From contig NZ_LT996886.1 of assembly GCF_900343145.1 (NCBI RefSeq), forward strand, positions 496,001 through 560,000: a stretch of DNA of 64,000 nucleotides. The letters are read 5' to 3'. Origin of the DNA: Tessaracoccus timonensis. Lineage in GTDB: Bacteria > Actinomycetota > Actinomycetes > Propionibacteriales > Propionibacteriaceae. Within the stretch, counting starts at the first letter, position 1; each line of letters opens with the position of its first letter. Below the pieces are notes generated by a model. The model did not search any database and had not been told where the DNA came from. It saw only the letters and a program-made list of their open reading frames with translations. The translations under genes and the position numbers were made by a program. Shown here piece after piece: positions 1 to 10,158 of the stretch.

Positions 1-904
1 GGCCCCAGTGCCAGCCCTTGCCCGGCGCCTCCGCCGCGCGAGCCAGCGGCGAACCCACCATCACGGCGTCGGCGCCACACGCGATGGCCTTCGCGATATC
101 GCCCGAACGCCCGACGGCGCCGTCGGCGATGATGTGCACGTAGCGGCCGCCGGACTCCTCCAGATAGTCGCGACGAGCCTCCGCCACGTCAAACACCGCC
201 GACGCCATCGGCACCTCGATGCCCAGCACCGACGCGGTGGTGTGCGTCGCGCCGCCACCGAACCCGACGAGCACACCCGCCGCGCCGGAACGCATGAGGT
301 GCAGGGCGGCGCGATACGTCGCCACGCCGCCCACGAGGACAGGGGTATCGAGGTGGTAGATGAACTCCTTGAGATTGAGCACGTCGTCGCCACCGCCCAC
401 ATGCTCGGCGGATACCGTCGTGCCGCGGATCACGAGGAAGTCGAGCCCCGCGCCCTCGATGACGTCGGCAAATTCCTGCGTGCGTGCGGGCGACAGCGAA
501 GCCGCGACGGGCACCCCCGCGTCGCGGATCTGCCGCAGCCTGGCTTCGATGAGCTCGCGCTTGATGGGTGCGGCGTAGGTCTCCTGCATGCGCCGGGTGG
601 CGGTCACCTGGTCGAGTGGGCCGGTCAGCGCCTCGTACTGCTCGGTCGGGTCTTCATATCGGGTCCACAGACCTTCGAGGTTGAGCACGCCCAGGCCGCC
701 CAGTTGCCCCATCTTGATGGCGGTCTCCGGCGACATCACCGAATCCATCGGCGCCGCGCAGATGGGAACGTCGAAGGTGATGGCGTCGATCTTCCAGGTG
801 AGGTCCACCTCGGAGTCGCTGCGCGTGCGTCGCTGCGGCGCGATCGCGACGTCGTCGAAACTGTACGCAGGGGTGGCGCGGTTGCTGTGACTCAGTTCGT
901 ACAT
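1..904 (-). CDS. guaB3: GuaB3 family IMP dehydrogenase-like protein (3' end outside window)
   Basis: About 301 codons of a minus-strand gene are visible from an ATG at 904; the 3' end lies beyond position 1. The N-terminus reads MYELSHSNRATPAYSFDDVA, followed by IMPDH-barrel segments such as CAAPMDSVMS and GQLGGLGVLNLEGLW, and the visible end is GKGWHWG. There are no CBS domains. The loop that holds the catalytic cysteine in true IMPDH (GSICTTR) is here GFGGGATHTTASVLG, without a cysteine, as is usual for the actinobacterial GuaB3 group. That makes ordinary IMP oxidation unlikely; GMP reductase-like or unknown activity has been discussed for the group. The gene follows guaB by 18 bp and is probably co-transcribed with it. 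Confidence 0.9.
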   Translation of the reverse strand, partial: MYELSHSNRATPAYSFDDVAIAPQRRTRSDSEVDLTWKIDAITFDVPICAAPMDSVMSPETAIKMGQLGGLGVLNLEGLWTRYEDPTEQYEALTGPLDQVTATRRMQETYAAPIKRELIEARLRQIRDAGVPVAASLSPARTQEFADVIEGAGLDFLVIRGTTVSAEHVGGGDDVLNLKEFIYHLDTPVLVGGVATYRAALHLMRSGAAGVLVGFGGGATHTTASVLGIEVPMASAVFDVAEARRDYLEESGGRYVHIIADGAVGRSGDIAKAIACGADAVMVGSPLARAAEAPGKGWHWG

Positions 905-922
905 ATCCTCAATCTTCTCGGG

Positions 923-2458
<1,536 letters not shown>

Positions 2459-2529
2459 TCAATGGGCACTGCCAGCGATTCTACCCACATGCGCCGCGAC
2501 GACGGTGCGGCCAGCCACCGCAGATACGT

Positions 2530-2564
2530 CGGTGCCCCGGGGCCGTGCAGCTCCCGGGGCACCG
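2530..2564 (-). terminator. Hairpin downstream of groEL
   Basis: A 12-bp perfect GC-rich stem (arms 2530-2541 and 2553-2564) with an 11-nt loop sits 19 bp past the groEL stop and before guaB. There is no U tract, as is common in high-GC actinobacteria. It probably ends or attenuates the groESL transcript. Confidence 0.6.
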
Positions 2565-2582
2565 ATGTTTGACGTGGCGAGG

Positions 2583-4184
<1,602 letters not shown>

Positions 4185-4484
4185 TTACTTGGAGACGACG
4201 GCGAGGATGTCGCGTGCGTTGAGGAGCAGGTACTCCTTGCCGTCGTACTTGAGTTCGGTGCCGCCGTACTTGGAGAAGACGACGACGTCGCCCTCGGCAA
4301 CGTCCATGGGGACGCGCTTGGCGCCGTCGTTGTCGAAGCGACCGGGGCCGGTAGCGACGACGCGGCCCTCCTGGGGCTTCTCCTTGGCGGTGTCAGGGAT
4401 GACGAGCCCGGAAGCGGTGGTCTGCTCGGCTTCGAGGGGCTCAACGAGGACGCGGTCCTCAAGAGGCTTGATCGTGACTGCCAC
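4185..4484 (-). CDS. groES: 10-kDa co-chaperonin GroES
   Basis: Lid of the GroEL chamber. I place the start at the GTG at 4484 (reading [16 protein letters not shown]), because AGGAAGG lies about 8 nt upstream; the ATG-equivalent three codons earlier would leave no spacing. The product is 99 residues, normal for the family, with the mobile loop [14 protein letters not shown] and the C-terminal block [14 protein letters not shown]. First gene of groES-groEL; both are under the promoter and two CIRCE sites at 4580-4652. Confidence 0.97.
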   Translation of the reverse strand: MAVTIKPLEDRVLVEPLEAEQTTASGLVIPDTAKEKPQEGRVVATGPGRFDNDGAKRVPMDVAEGDVVVFSKYGGTELKYDGKEYLLLNARDILAVVSK

Positions 4485-4579
4485 GTCAAACACCTTCCTG
4501 TCTGGTTAACCCGGCGGCGTGGCGCCGGGGTGCAATGTCCAATTGGGGTTGCCGAGCGTCGTCGCGGTGCCGCACGGCG

Positions 4580-4606
4580 TTGGCACCCAACCACGTCGAG
4601 TGCCAA
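4580..4606. promoter_or_regulatory. CIRCE element 2 (HrcA operator)
   Basis: TTGGCACCC-N9-GAGTGCCAA, a 9-9-9 inverted repeat matching the CIRCE consensus with one mismatched pair. It begins at the expected transcription start of groES, so bound HrcA would block transcription in the uninduced state. Confidence 0.85.
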
Positions 4607-4613
4607 CTCCAAA

Positions 4614-4641
4614 GTTATACCCCTGTTAGCACTCAATTCAA
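4614..4641 (-). promoter_or_regulatory. groESL promoter
   Basis: On the minus strand TTGAAT (4641-4636) and TATAAC (4619-4614) are separated by 16 bp, a good sigma-70-type promoter. The -35 lies inside CIRCE element 1 and the predicted start point touches CIRCE element 2, so both operators overlap the promoter. Confidence 0.7.
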
Positions 4642-4652
4642 CCGAGTGCCAG
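4626..4652. promoter_or_regulatory. CIRCE element 1 (HrcA operator)
   Basis: TTAGCACTC-N9-GAGTGCCAG, close to the consensus TTAGCACTC-N9-GAGTGCTAA. It covers the groESL -35 box. The remaining 4653-4925 stretch up to bioB holds no gene I can support; the only structure seen is an 18-bp perfect palindrome at 4800-4817. Confidence 0.88.
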
Positions 4653-4925
4653 AATCCGGCCGCTGTTCGACCCTTTCTCCGGGTCAAAACTGTGCCGCGC
4701 GCTGCACCGTCGCACGCATCGTGAGCGCGTCGCCCGCTTGGAATCCGCGCACGGCATCGGCCGACGAGACACGGCCGAGCGGCGCCTCGTCGCCGCCCGC
4801 CTTCGGGTACCCGAAGGATTCGCCACACCCTCTTTGAAACCCAGGGGTCCGGCGCAGTGGGGCTCAACGTTTGCACTCGGCGAGGCCGCAGCATGCGAGT
4901 GCTGAACAAACGGGTAGAGTACGAG

Positions 4926-4940
4926 TTGAACAGCATTCAA
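4926..4940. promoter_or_regulatory. Candidate biotin-regulator operator before first bioB
   Basis: TTGAACAGCATTCAA, a TTGAA-N5-TTCAA palindrome directly before the ribosome binding site of the first bioB. The same site with one base changed stands before the second bioB. The layout resembles TGAAC-N3-GTTCA sites of BioQ (TetR family) in other actinobacteria; the identity of the regulator is inference. Confidence 0.6.
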
Positions 4941-4955
4941 AAAGGAGGCTGCACC

Positions 4956-6008
4956 ATGGACCTCAATGAGCTCGCCGACCGTGTCATCGCAGGCGGCCAG
5001 ATCACCCGCGACGAGGCACTCGCCATCTTGCGCCTGCCCGACGCCGCCACCTACCCGCTCGTCGCAGCCGCCGGACGCGTGCGTCGGCACTTCCACGGCA
5101 ACACCATGAAGGTGAACTACCTCGTCAACCTCAAGTCAGGCAAATGCCCAGAAGACTGCTTCTACTGCTCGCAGCGGCTGGGTTCCGAAGCCGACGTGCT
5201 GAAGTACACCTGGCTCAGCCACGACGACGCCCTCGCCGCCGCCAACGCCGGCATCGCTGCGGGAGCCGGGCGAGTTTGCCTCGTCGCGTCCGGCCGCGGC
5301 CCCAGCAACCGCGACGTAGACCGCGTCGGCCAAATCATTCGAGACCTCAAGAAGGAACACCCTAATGTCGAGGTCTGCGCCTGCCTCGGCATCTTGAAGG
5401 AAGGACAAGCCGAACGCCTCGCCGGCTCGGGTGCCGATGCCTACAACCACAACCTCAACACTGCGCAATCCCATTACGACGAAATCTGTACCACACACGA
5501 CTACGCCGATCGCCGCGATACTGTCCAGCACGCCCGCGAGCATGGCCTCTCCGCCTGCTCTGGGCTCATCGCAGGCATGGGCGAAACCGATGAGCAGCTC
5601 GTCGAGGTGGCGTTCCAGCTGCTCGACGTCGGGGCCGATTCCGTGCCGGTGAACTTTCTCTTGCCCTTCGACGGCACCCCGCTCCAAGGCCACGCGGAGC
5701 TCACTGCACACAAATGTTTGCGCATTCTCGCGATGATTCGATTCGTCCATGGGAAGGCGGATGTGCGCGTCTCCGCCGGGCGTGAGCAACACATCCGCAC
5801 GCTGCAACCCCTGTCGCTAGAGATCTGCAATTCGCTCTTCCTCGGTGACTACCTCACTTCCGAGGGTCAGCCCGGCGCCGACGATCTGCGTATGTTGACG
5901 GACGGCGGTTACGTCGTGTTGGGGGCCGAACACATGGCTCCCACGGAGATCCCGAAGGTGGCGGCACGCAAGCGGGGCGCAGGCACCACGGCCCCCGCCA
6001 ATGCCTAA
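4956..6008 (+). CDS. bioB: Biotin synthase, canonical copy
   Basis: Radical SAM enzyme that inserts sulfur into dethiobiotin. The start is the ATG at 4956 ([10 protein letters not shown]), preceded by AAAGGAGG. The 350-residue protein has the radical-SAM cluster motif C64-PED-C68-FY-C71, and all three auxiliary [2Fe-2S] cysteines (C108 in RVCLV, C143 in CACLGIL, C201 in [12 protein letters not shown]) plus R271 in RVSAGRE, matching E. coli C97, C128, C188 and R260. It is followed 134 bp later by a paralogue of the same length. No bioA, bioD or bioF is in the window, so the copies depend on dethiobiotin made or imported elsewhere. Confidence 0.93.
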   Translation: MDLNELADRVIAGGQITRDEALAILRLPDAATYPLVAAAGRVRRHFHGNTMKVNYLVNLKSGKCPEDCFYCSQRLGSEADVLKYTWLSHDDALAAANAGIAAGAGRVCLVASGRGPSNRDVDRVGQIIRDLKKEHPNVEVCACLGILKEGQAERLAGSGADAYNHNLNTAQSHYDEICTTHDYADRRDTVQHAREHGLSACSGLIAGMGETDEQLVEVAFQLLDVGADSVPVNFLLPFDGTPLQGHAELTAHKCLRILAMIRFVHGKADVRVSAGREQHIRTLQPLSLEICNSLFLGDYLTSEGQPGADDLRMLTDGGYVVLGAEHMAPTEIPKVAARKRGAGTTAPANA

Positions 6009-6110
6009 TTCACCCGCAATCCATCCCACCACGCGGCCAACACGGCCGTAGCTGGACCACGCCAGAAAGCCTCCGCTGGGCATGTGCACGGAGGGCAAGT
6101 ACAGTGCTCG

Positions 6111-6125
6111 TTGAACAGTATTCAA
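6111..6125. promoter_or_regulatory. Candidate biotin-regulator operator before second bioB
   Basis: TTGAACAGTATTCAA, same position relative to the start and 14 of 15 bases identical to the site before the first bioB. Conservation of the site between the duplicated genes supports a shared repressor. Confidence 0.6.
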
Positions 6126-6142
6126 CGAAGGAGCTTCGCGTC

Positions 6143-7195
6143 ATGGATCTCACCGAGCTTGCCAACCGCGTGATCGCAGGCGGCCAGATCACCCGCGACG
6201 AAGCCCTCGCCGTTCTGCGCCTGCCCGACGCAGACACGGTGCCGCTCGTGGCGGAGGCGGGGCGCGTGCGCCGGGCGTTCCACGGCGACGCGGTGAAGCT
6301 GGATTACATCGTGAATCTGAAGTCCGGCAAGTGCCCCGAGGACTGCATCTACTGCCCGCAGCGCCTGGGTTCCGACGCGGACATCCTGCGCTACTCCTGG
6401 CTGAGCCACGACGAGGCCGTCGAGCTCGCCGCGCGCGGCGTGGCGGCCGGGGCGCGCTCAGTGTGCCTGGTGTCGTCGGGCAACGGGCCGAGCAACCGCG
6501 ACGTGGAACGCGTCGGCGCCATCGCGCGCAGCGTGAAGGAGCGCCATCCGAGCGCGGAGGTGGCCGCGTGCATCGGCATCCTCAAGCCCGGGCAGGCCGA
6601 GCGGCTCGCGGAGTTCGGCGTCGACGCGTACAACCACAACTTCAACACGTCCGCATCGCACTACGCGGACGTGTGCACCACCCACACCCACGCCGACCGG
6701 GTGCGCACCGTACAGATGGCGCGCGAGGCCGGGCTCAGCATCGACGCCGGCCTGCTCGCCGGCATGGGGCAACGCGACGAGCAGCTCGTCGAGGTGGCAT
6801 TCGAGCTCCTCGACGCAGGCGCCAGCGCCGTGCCCGTCAACTTCCTCATGGCCTTCGACGGCACCCCGCTCGCCCACCACAACGAGCTCACCGCTCAGCA
6901 GTGCCTGCGCATCCTCGCCATGATTCGCCTCGTCCACGGCAAGGCGGACGTGCGCGTCGCGGCGGGGCGCGAGCAGCACCTGGGCTGGATGCAGCCGCTC
7001 GCGCTCGAGGTGGGCAACGCCATCTACTTCGGCGATTACGCCACCGGCAGCGGCCAGGAAGGCAACGAAGACCTCCGGATGATCGCTGAGGCCGGCCTCA
7101 GCATCTACGGCAGCGACCACCGTGAAACGCCGGAGGTGCCCGTCGTGCATATCCGCGACCGCGGCGCAGGCACCGCGCTGCCGGCGAACGCGTAG
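6143..7195 (+). CDS. Biotin synthase paralogue lacking one auxiliary-cluster cysteine
   Basis: Start ATG at 6143 with AAGGAG upstream. The 350-residue product aligns without gaps to the first BioB and keeps the radical-SAM motif C64-PED-C68-IY-C71, C108, C143 and the arginine of RVAAGRE. At position 201 it has Asp (GLSIDAGLLAGMGQ) where the first copy and E. coli (C188) have Cys. That cysteine is a ligand of the [2Fe-2S] cluster that donates sulfur, so this copy should not carry the normal cluster. It could be a failing duplicate, a BioB with a different auxiliary cluster, or a related radical SAM enzyme with a new substrate. Long intact reading frame, good ribosome binding site and conserved operator argue against a pseudogene. 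Confidence 0.85.
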   Translation: MDLTELANRVIAGGQITRDEALAVLRLPDADTVPLVAEAGRVRRAFHGDAVKLDYIVNLKSGKCPEDCIYCPQRLGSDADILRYSWLSHDEAVELAARGVAAGARSVCLVSSGNGPSNRDVERVGAIARSVKERHPSAEVAACIGILKPGQAERLAEFGVDAYNHNFNTSASHYADVCTTHTHADRVRTVQMAREAGLSIDAGLLAGMGQRDEQLVEVAFELLDAGASAVPVNFLMAFDGTPLAHHNELTAQQCLRILAMIRLVHGKADVRVAAGREQHLGWMQPLALEVGNAIYFGDYATGSGQEGNEDLRMIAEAGLSIYGSDHRETPEVPVVHIRDRGAGTALPANA

Positions 7196-7207
7196 ACCGG
7201 CGCCCGT

Positions 7208-8326
7208 TCAGCAGCGGTGCGCGACGATGGCGCGGGCGCCGTCGACGGTGCGGGCCAGGATGATCGTGGCCTGGTTCGGGCCTTTCGGTTTGAGCTGCCG
7301 ACGTAATGCGGCCGGGTCGACGTCGAGGGCGCGCTGCTTGATTTCCAGGGTGCCGATGGCGTGCTCGCGCACGTAGCGGGCGAGCGTTTTACGGTCGAAG
7401 GGCAACACGGCGTCCACCTCGAAGCAGGTGAGCCACGGCGAGGTGAGCGGCTGATCCGACGAGAGGTACGCGACGTGCGCATCCAGCAGCCAGGCCGGTG
7501 CGCCGTCCGCGCTTTCCGCGACGAGCCCCGCACGGATGGCGGCTCCGTCGGGCTCAGCGACGAAGCGTCCCACCGCAGCCACCGGGAGTTGCGCGCCTGA
7601 AGAGCCCAGCTCCGCGACGGGTGACTCCATGCGCACCGCGACGTGTCCCGTCGCATGGTTCCACAGCGACGCCTCGCAGACGTCGCCGCGGTCGGACACC
7701 CAGCAGCACTGCACTTGCGCGGGCAGGATTTCCTTCGGCACGCCCGGGCCGAGCTTCACGCAGACGAACCGCTGGCTGGCTACGTAGTCCATCACCAGGG
7801 CCCACGGCGGGGTGAAGTGTTCGACGTTCCACGTGCGGCCGCGTGCGGTGCGCCGGGCGGGGTCGAGGAAGACCGCGTCGCCGTCGGGGATGGTGAGCTC
7901 CTCGGCCAACCCCAGGCGCGCCGGCCCGGCCCCCACGAGGGCGAGGTTCCACGTCGCGATCTCTACGGTGTCGGGGTCGGCGTCGATGGCGACGACGTCG
8001 ATCCCGGCGTCGGCGAAGGCCATGGCGTCGGATCCGATGCCGCAGCCGACGTCCCACACCCGCCGCACGCCCGCGTCGACGAACCGCTGCGCCCGCCACC
8101 TCGCCACCATCGTGCGGGTGGCCTGTTCGAGCCCTGCCGGGGTGAACAGCATCTCGTCGGCGCGCTCCAGCTTTGCTGCGGCTCGGCGTCTAAGCGAGAC
8201 CTGCGTGAGCGCCCACGCGGCGTCTTCAGGTGAGTGCTGGCGGCGGAGGCGTTGCGCGGCGGCGAGCGAATCGGGATCTACCTCCCCCGACGCCGCCTCG
8301 AGCGCGGCTAGCGGGAATGCACCCAC
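7208..8326 (-). CDS. THUMP-like class I SAM-dependent methyltransferase
   Basis: The 372-residue protein has an N-terminal helical part and a Rossmann methyltransferase core with the SAM motif VWDVGCGIGSDAMAF, then DADPDTVE (ribose-binding acidic residue) and FLDPARR, a DPPY-like loop. The C-terminal part carries a THUMP-like domain ending GPNQATIILARTVDGARAI. Proteins of this family in actinobacteria are assigned as putative RNA methyltransferases; substrate unknown. I choose the GTG at 8326 because it overlaps the end of the upstream gene by 19 nt and gives the conserved N-terminus VGAFPLAALEA; a longer frame to 8470 runs antisense-like through the neighbour. Confidence 0.8.
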   Translation of the reverse strand: MGAFPLAALEAASGEVDPDSLAAAQRLRRQHSPEDAAWALTQVSLRRRAAAKLERADEMLFTPAGLEQATRTMVARWRAQRFVDAGVRRVWDVGCGIGSDAMAFADAGIDVVAIDADPDTVEIATWNLALVGAGPARLGLAEELTIPDGDAVFLDPARRTARGRTWNVEHFTPPWALVMDYVASQRFVCVKLGPGVPKEILPAQVQCCWVSDRGDVCEASLWNHATGHVAVRMESPVAELGSSGAQLPVAAVGRFVAEPDGAAIRAGLVAESADGAPAWLLDAHVAYLSSDQPLTSPWLTCFEVDAVLPFDRKTLARYVREHAIGTLEIKQRALDVDPAALRRQLKPKGPNQATIILARTVDGARAIVAHRC

Positions 8327-9300
8327 ATGCCACCTCGAATGCCCTTGTGGTCGGTGCCATCGACGCTGAAGTACGCCGGTTCGGACCACGCGCCGCCCTT
8401 CCACACCAGCATGTGGTCGATCCTCGCGAACGGCGGTATCACGTGCGCGACGGGCCACGTCGGCTGCCACTGGGTGAGCTGCGAACGGGGGTTCAGGATG
8501 AGGTTCCCGGAGGTGGAGTCGACGAGTTTCGTCGCGTCGCGGAGGGAGCGCATGGTGGCGTGGCTGGCGACGGCGTTGAAATCCCCCACCGCCATCAGCG
8601 GCTTGTCAGCGAAGGGTTGCAGCATGTCTTGGACGCCGCGCGCGTCGCGGCGCCACACGTCGGCGCCCATCGTCGGCGGCGCGGTGTGGATGGCGGCCAG
8701 GTGCACCGGCTGCTCGCCATGCGAGGTCTTCACCGTCATCTCGACGACGAAGTTCGAGAACACCTCGTGGCGCTCGGCCACCTTGCGCATGGGCAGCTTC
8801 GAGTAGATCACGGTGCCGCTGGCGTCGTCGGCGGCAGCGCCCTCGACGTGCGGGAACTGCTTGTCGATGCCCGCTTCCTCTAGGTTGCGCTGCATGACGG
8901 GCGTGAACTCCTGGATCACCAACGCCGTGGTGCTCGGGCGCACCTCAGCGAGGAGCTGCGCCACATCAGCCCGCCCGTACTGGGCGTTGATGGAGACCAC
9001 CTGGAGTTCACCGTCGGCCCCATCGGCCGGCTCCATCGACCCAATGAGCGGCGCGCCCCAGAACCCCGCCGCCACGACCAGCAACCCCACCGCGAGCAGT
9101 CTGCCGAGGCCACGCAGTAGCAATGTCAGGCCGACGAGGAGCGCGAGCGTGAAGGCCCACAGGAATGGGATGAAGGTGGCTACGTAGACGGCGTAGTCGG
9201 AGCTGTATTGGAGGTCAGGAAACCACTGCAGCACCGCCAAGGGCAGCGTGCCCAGGGCACCTGCAATGGTGAGTATCCACCCGAGAATGTTGCGCAGCAT
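8308..9300 (-). CDS. Membrane-anchored endonuclease/exonuclease/phosphatase family protein
   Basis: Start ATG at 9300. Residues 1-105 hold three membrane segments (ILGWILTIAGALGTLPL, YVATFIPFLWAFTLALLVG, LLAVGLLVVAAGFWGAPLIG). The remaining part is an EEP-fold hydrolase: SINAQYG, VIQEF (metal-binding Glu), IHTAPP, VGDFNAV (D and N of the active site) and the terminal TDHKGI with the catalytic His. Total 330 residues. It presumably acts outside the membrane on a phosphodiester; the substrate cannot be told. It overlaps the methyltransferase gene and follows the NUDIX gene by 2 bp. Confidence 0.82.
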   Translation of the reverse strand: MLRNILGWILTIAGALGTLPLAVLQWFPDLQYSSDYAVYVATFIPFLWAFTLALLVGLTLLLRGLGRLLAVGLLVVAAGFWGAPLIGSMEPADGADGELQVVSINAQYGRADVAQLLAEVRPSTTALVIQEFTPVMQRNLEEAGIDKQFPHVEGAAADDASGTVIYSKLPMRKVAERHEVFSNFVVEMTVKTSHGEQPVHLAAIHTAPPTMGADVWRRDARGVQDMLQPFADKPLMAVGDFNAVASHATMRSLRDATKLVDSTSGNLILNPRSQLTQWQPTWPVAHVIPPFARIDHMLVWKGGAWSEPAYFSVDGTDHKGIRGGMWVHSR

Positions 9301-9302
9301 GG

Positions 9303-9809
9303 TCACCGTTCCAGGGTAGCGGCCGGGAGTATCGAGACCTGCCACGCCGACGTCGAGTGGCCCCCGCCGTAGGGGATGACGCCGTGGAATTGGCCGACCT
9401 CGTCGTCGAACACCAGGGGCACGAAGTGACGGTCGCCGTCCCACATGGGCAGCTCCATCATGGTGTCGATGCGGTGCCAGCCGAGCGTGCCCTCCTCGTT
9501 CGATGCGGGGATGTCGCCGGTGAACTTCGTGATCAGGAATACGAAGCCGAGCACGTCGCGGCCGTTGAAGCCGGGCCAGCTCACCGTGCCGCGCAGCTGC
9601 ATGTCCGTCGCTTCGATGCCGGCTTCTTCGCGGAGTTCGCGACGCATGCCCTCGACGACGTCCTCGCCCCGCTCCAGTTTGCCGCCGAGCCCGTTGTACT
9701 TGCCGAGCTGCTCATCGTCGTCGCGACCGATACGGTGCACGAGCAGCACGCGCTCGCGCGCTTCGTCGACGATGTATCCGAGCGTGGTGAGTTCCGGTGT
9801 ATACGGCAT
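9303..9809 (-). CDS. NUDIX hydrolase, MTH1/8-oxo-dGTPase type
   Basis: 168 residues with a complete NUDIX box, GGKLERGEDVVEGMRRELREEAGI pattern starting near residue 41 (G-x5-E-x7-REL-x-EEAG). The surrounding sequence LVHRIGRDDDEQLGKYNGLG and the ending DDEVGQFHGVIP resemble small 8-oxo-(d)GTP diphosphatases, so nucleotide-pool sanitation is likely. First gene of a compact three-gene minus-strand group with the EEP protein and the methyltransferase. Confidence 0.82.
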   Translation of the reverse strand: MPYTPELTTLGYIVDEARERVLLVHRIGRDDDEQLGKYNGLGGKLERGEDVVEGMRRELREEAGIEATDMQLRGTVSWPGFNGRDVLGFVFLITKFTGDIPASNEEGTLGWHRIDTMMELPMWDGDRHFVPLVFDDEVGQFHGVIPYGGGHSTSAWQVSILPAATLER

Positions 9810-9834
9810 AGGACGAGTGTAGGTGGGCCAGTGG

Positions 9835-10014
9835 GTCTCGATACGGCACTTCGTGCCTACTCGACCGCCGGAAGACCCGGCGCCCGCGTAACCCGGTGAT
9901 TGAGTAGCGCCCGCGTGAGCCCCCCCCGGTGATTGAGTAGCGCGCGCAGCGGGCGTATCGAAATCACCTCAACGAAGGTCTCGATACGGCACTTCGTGCC
10001 TACTCGACCGCCGG
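9835..10014. repeat. Cluster of intergenic palindromic repeats
   Basis: The 340 bp between the NUDIX gene and the surface protein hold no gene. They contain two identical 37-bp copies (9835-9871 and 9978-10014) of an element with core CGGCACTTCGTGCC, and one 41-bp element (9928-9968) with ends GGTGATT and AATCACC around GAGTAGCG...GCGTATCG. The 37-bp element recurs inverted at 12111-12147, and the 41-bp element recurs at 51635-51675. Confidence 0.85.
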
Positions 10015-10025
10015 AAGCAGCGGCA

Positions 10026-10108
10026 AGCTAACCCGATATCCACATTCGTTTGCTCAAATCGGCGTTTTTGGGCTGTTTCGGCAAACGCGTGTGGATATCG
10101 GGTTAGCT
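10026..10108. repeat. 83-bp near-palindrome (hairpin A)
   Basis: A 19-bp perfect outer stem (arms 10026-10044 and 10090-10108, AGCTAACCCGATATCCACA and its complement) continues inward with 7 further paired bases (CGTTTGC/GCAAACG). It has the same size and layout as the near-palindromes at 24841, 42191, 47061 and 48088 but different arm sequence. Confidence 0.85.
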
Positions 10109-10121
10109 CAGGTGTGCGACA

Positions 10122-10158
10122 TGGTTTCGACACGCCGCTACGCGGCTACTCAAACACC
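10122..10158. repeat. Palindromic repeat that supplies the stop codon of the surface protein gene
   Basis: Shortened (37 bp) version of the 41-bp element, read on the minus strand from GGTGTTTGAGTAGCC to GTCGAAACCA. The TGA within TTTGAGTAG is the in-frame stop (10150-10152) of the upstream surface protein, directly after its LPSTG motif. Confidence 0.8.

Noticed and set aside
4800..4817. 18-bp perfect palindrome CCTTCGGGTACCCGAAGG
   Set aside because: Could be an operator, but there is no second copy in the window and no clear promoter next to it.
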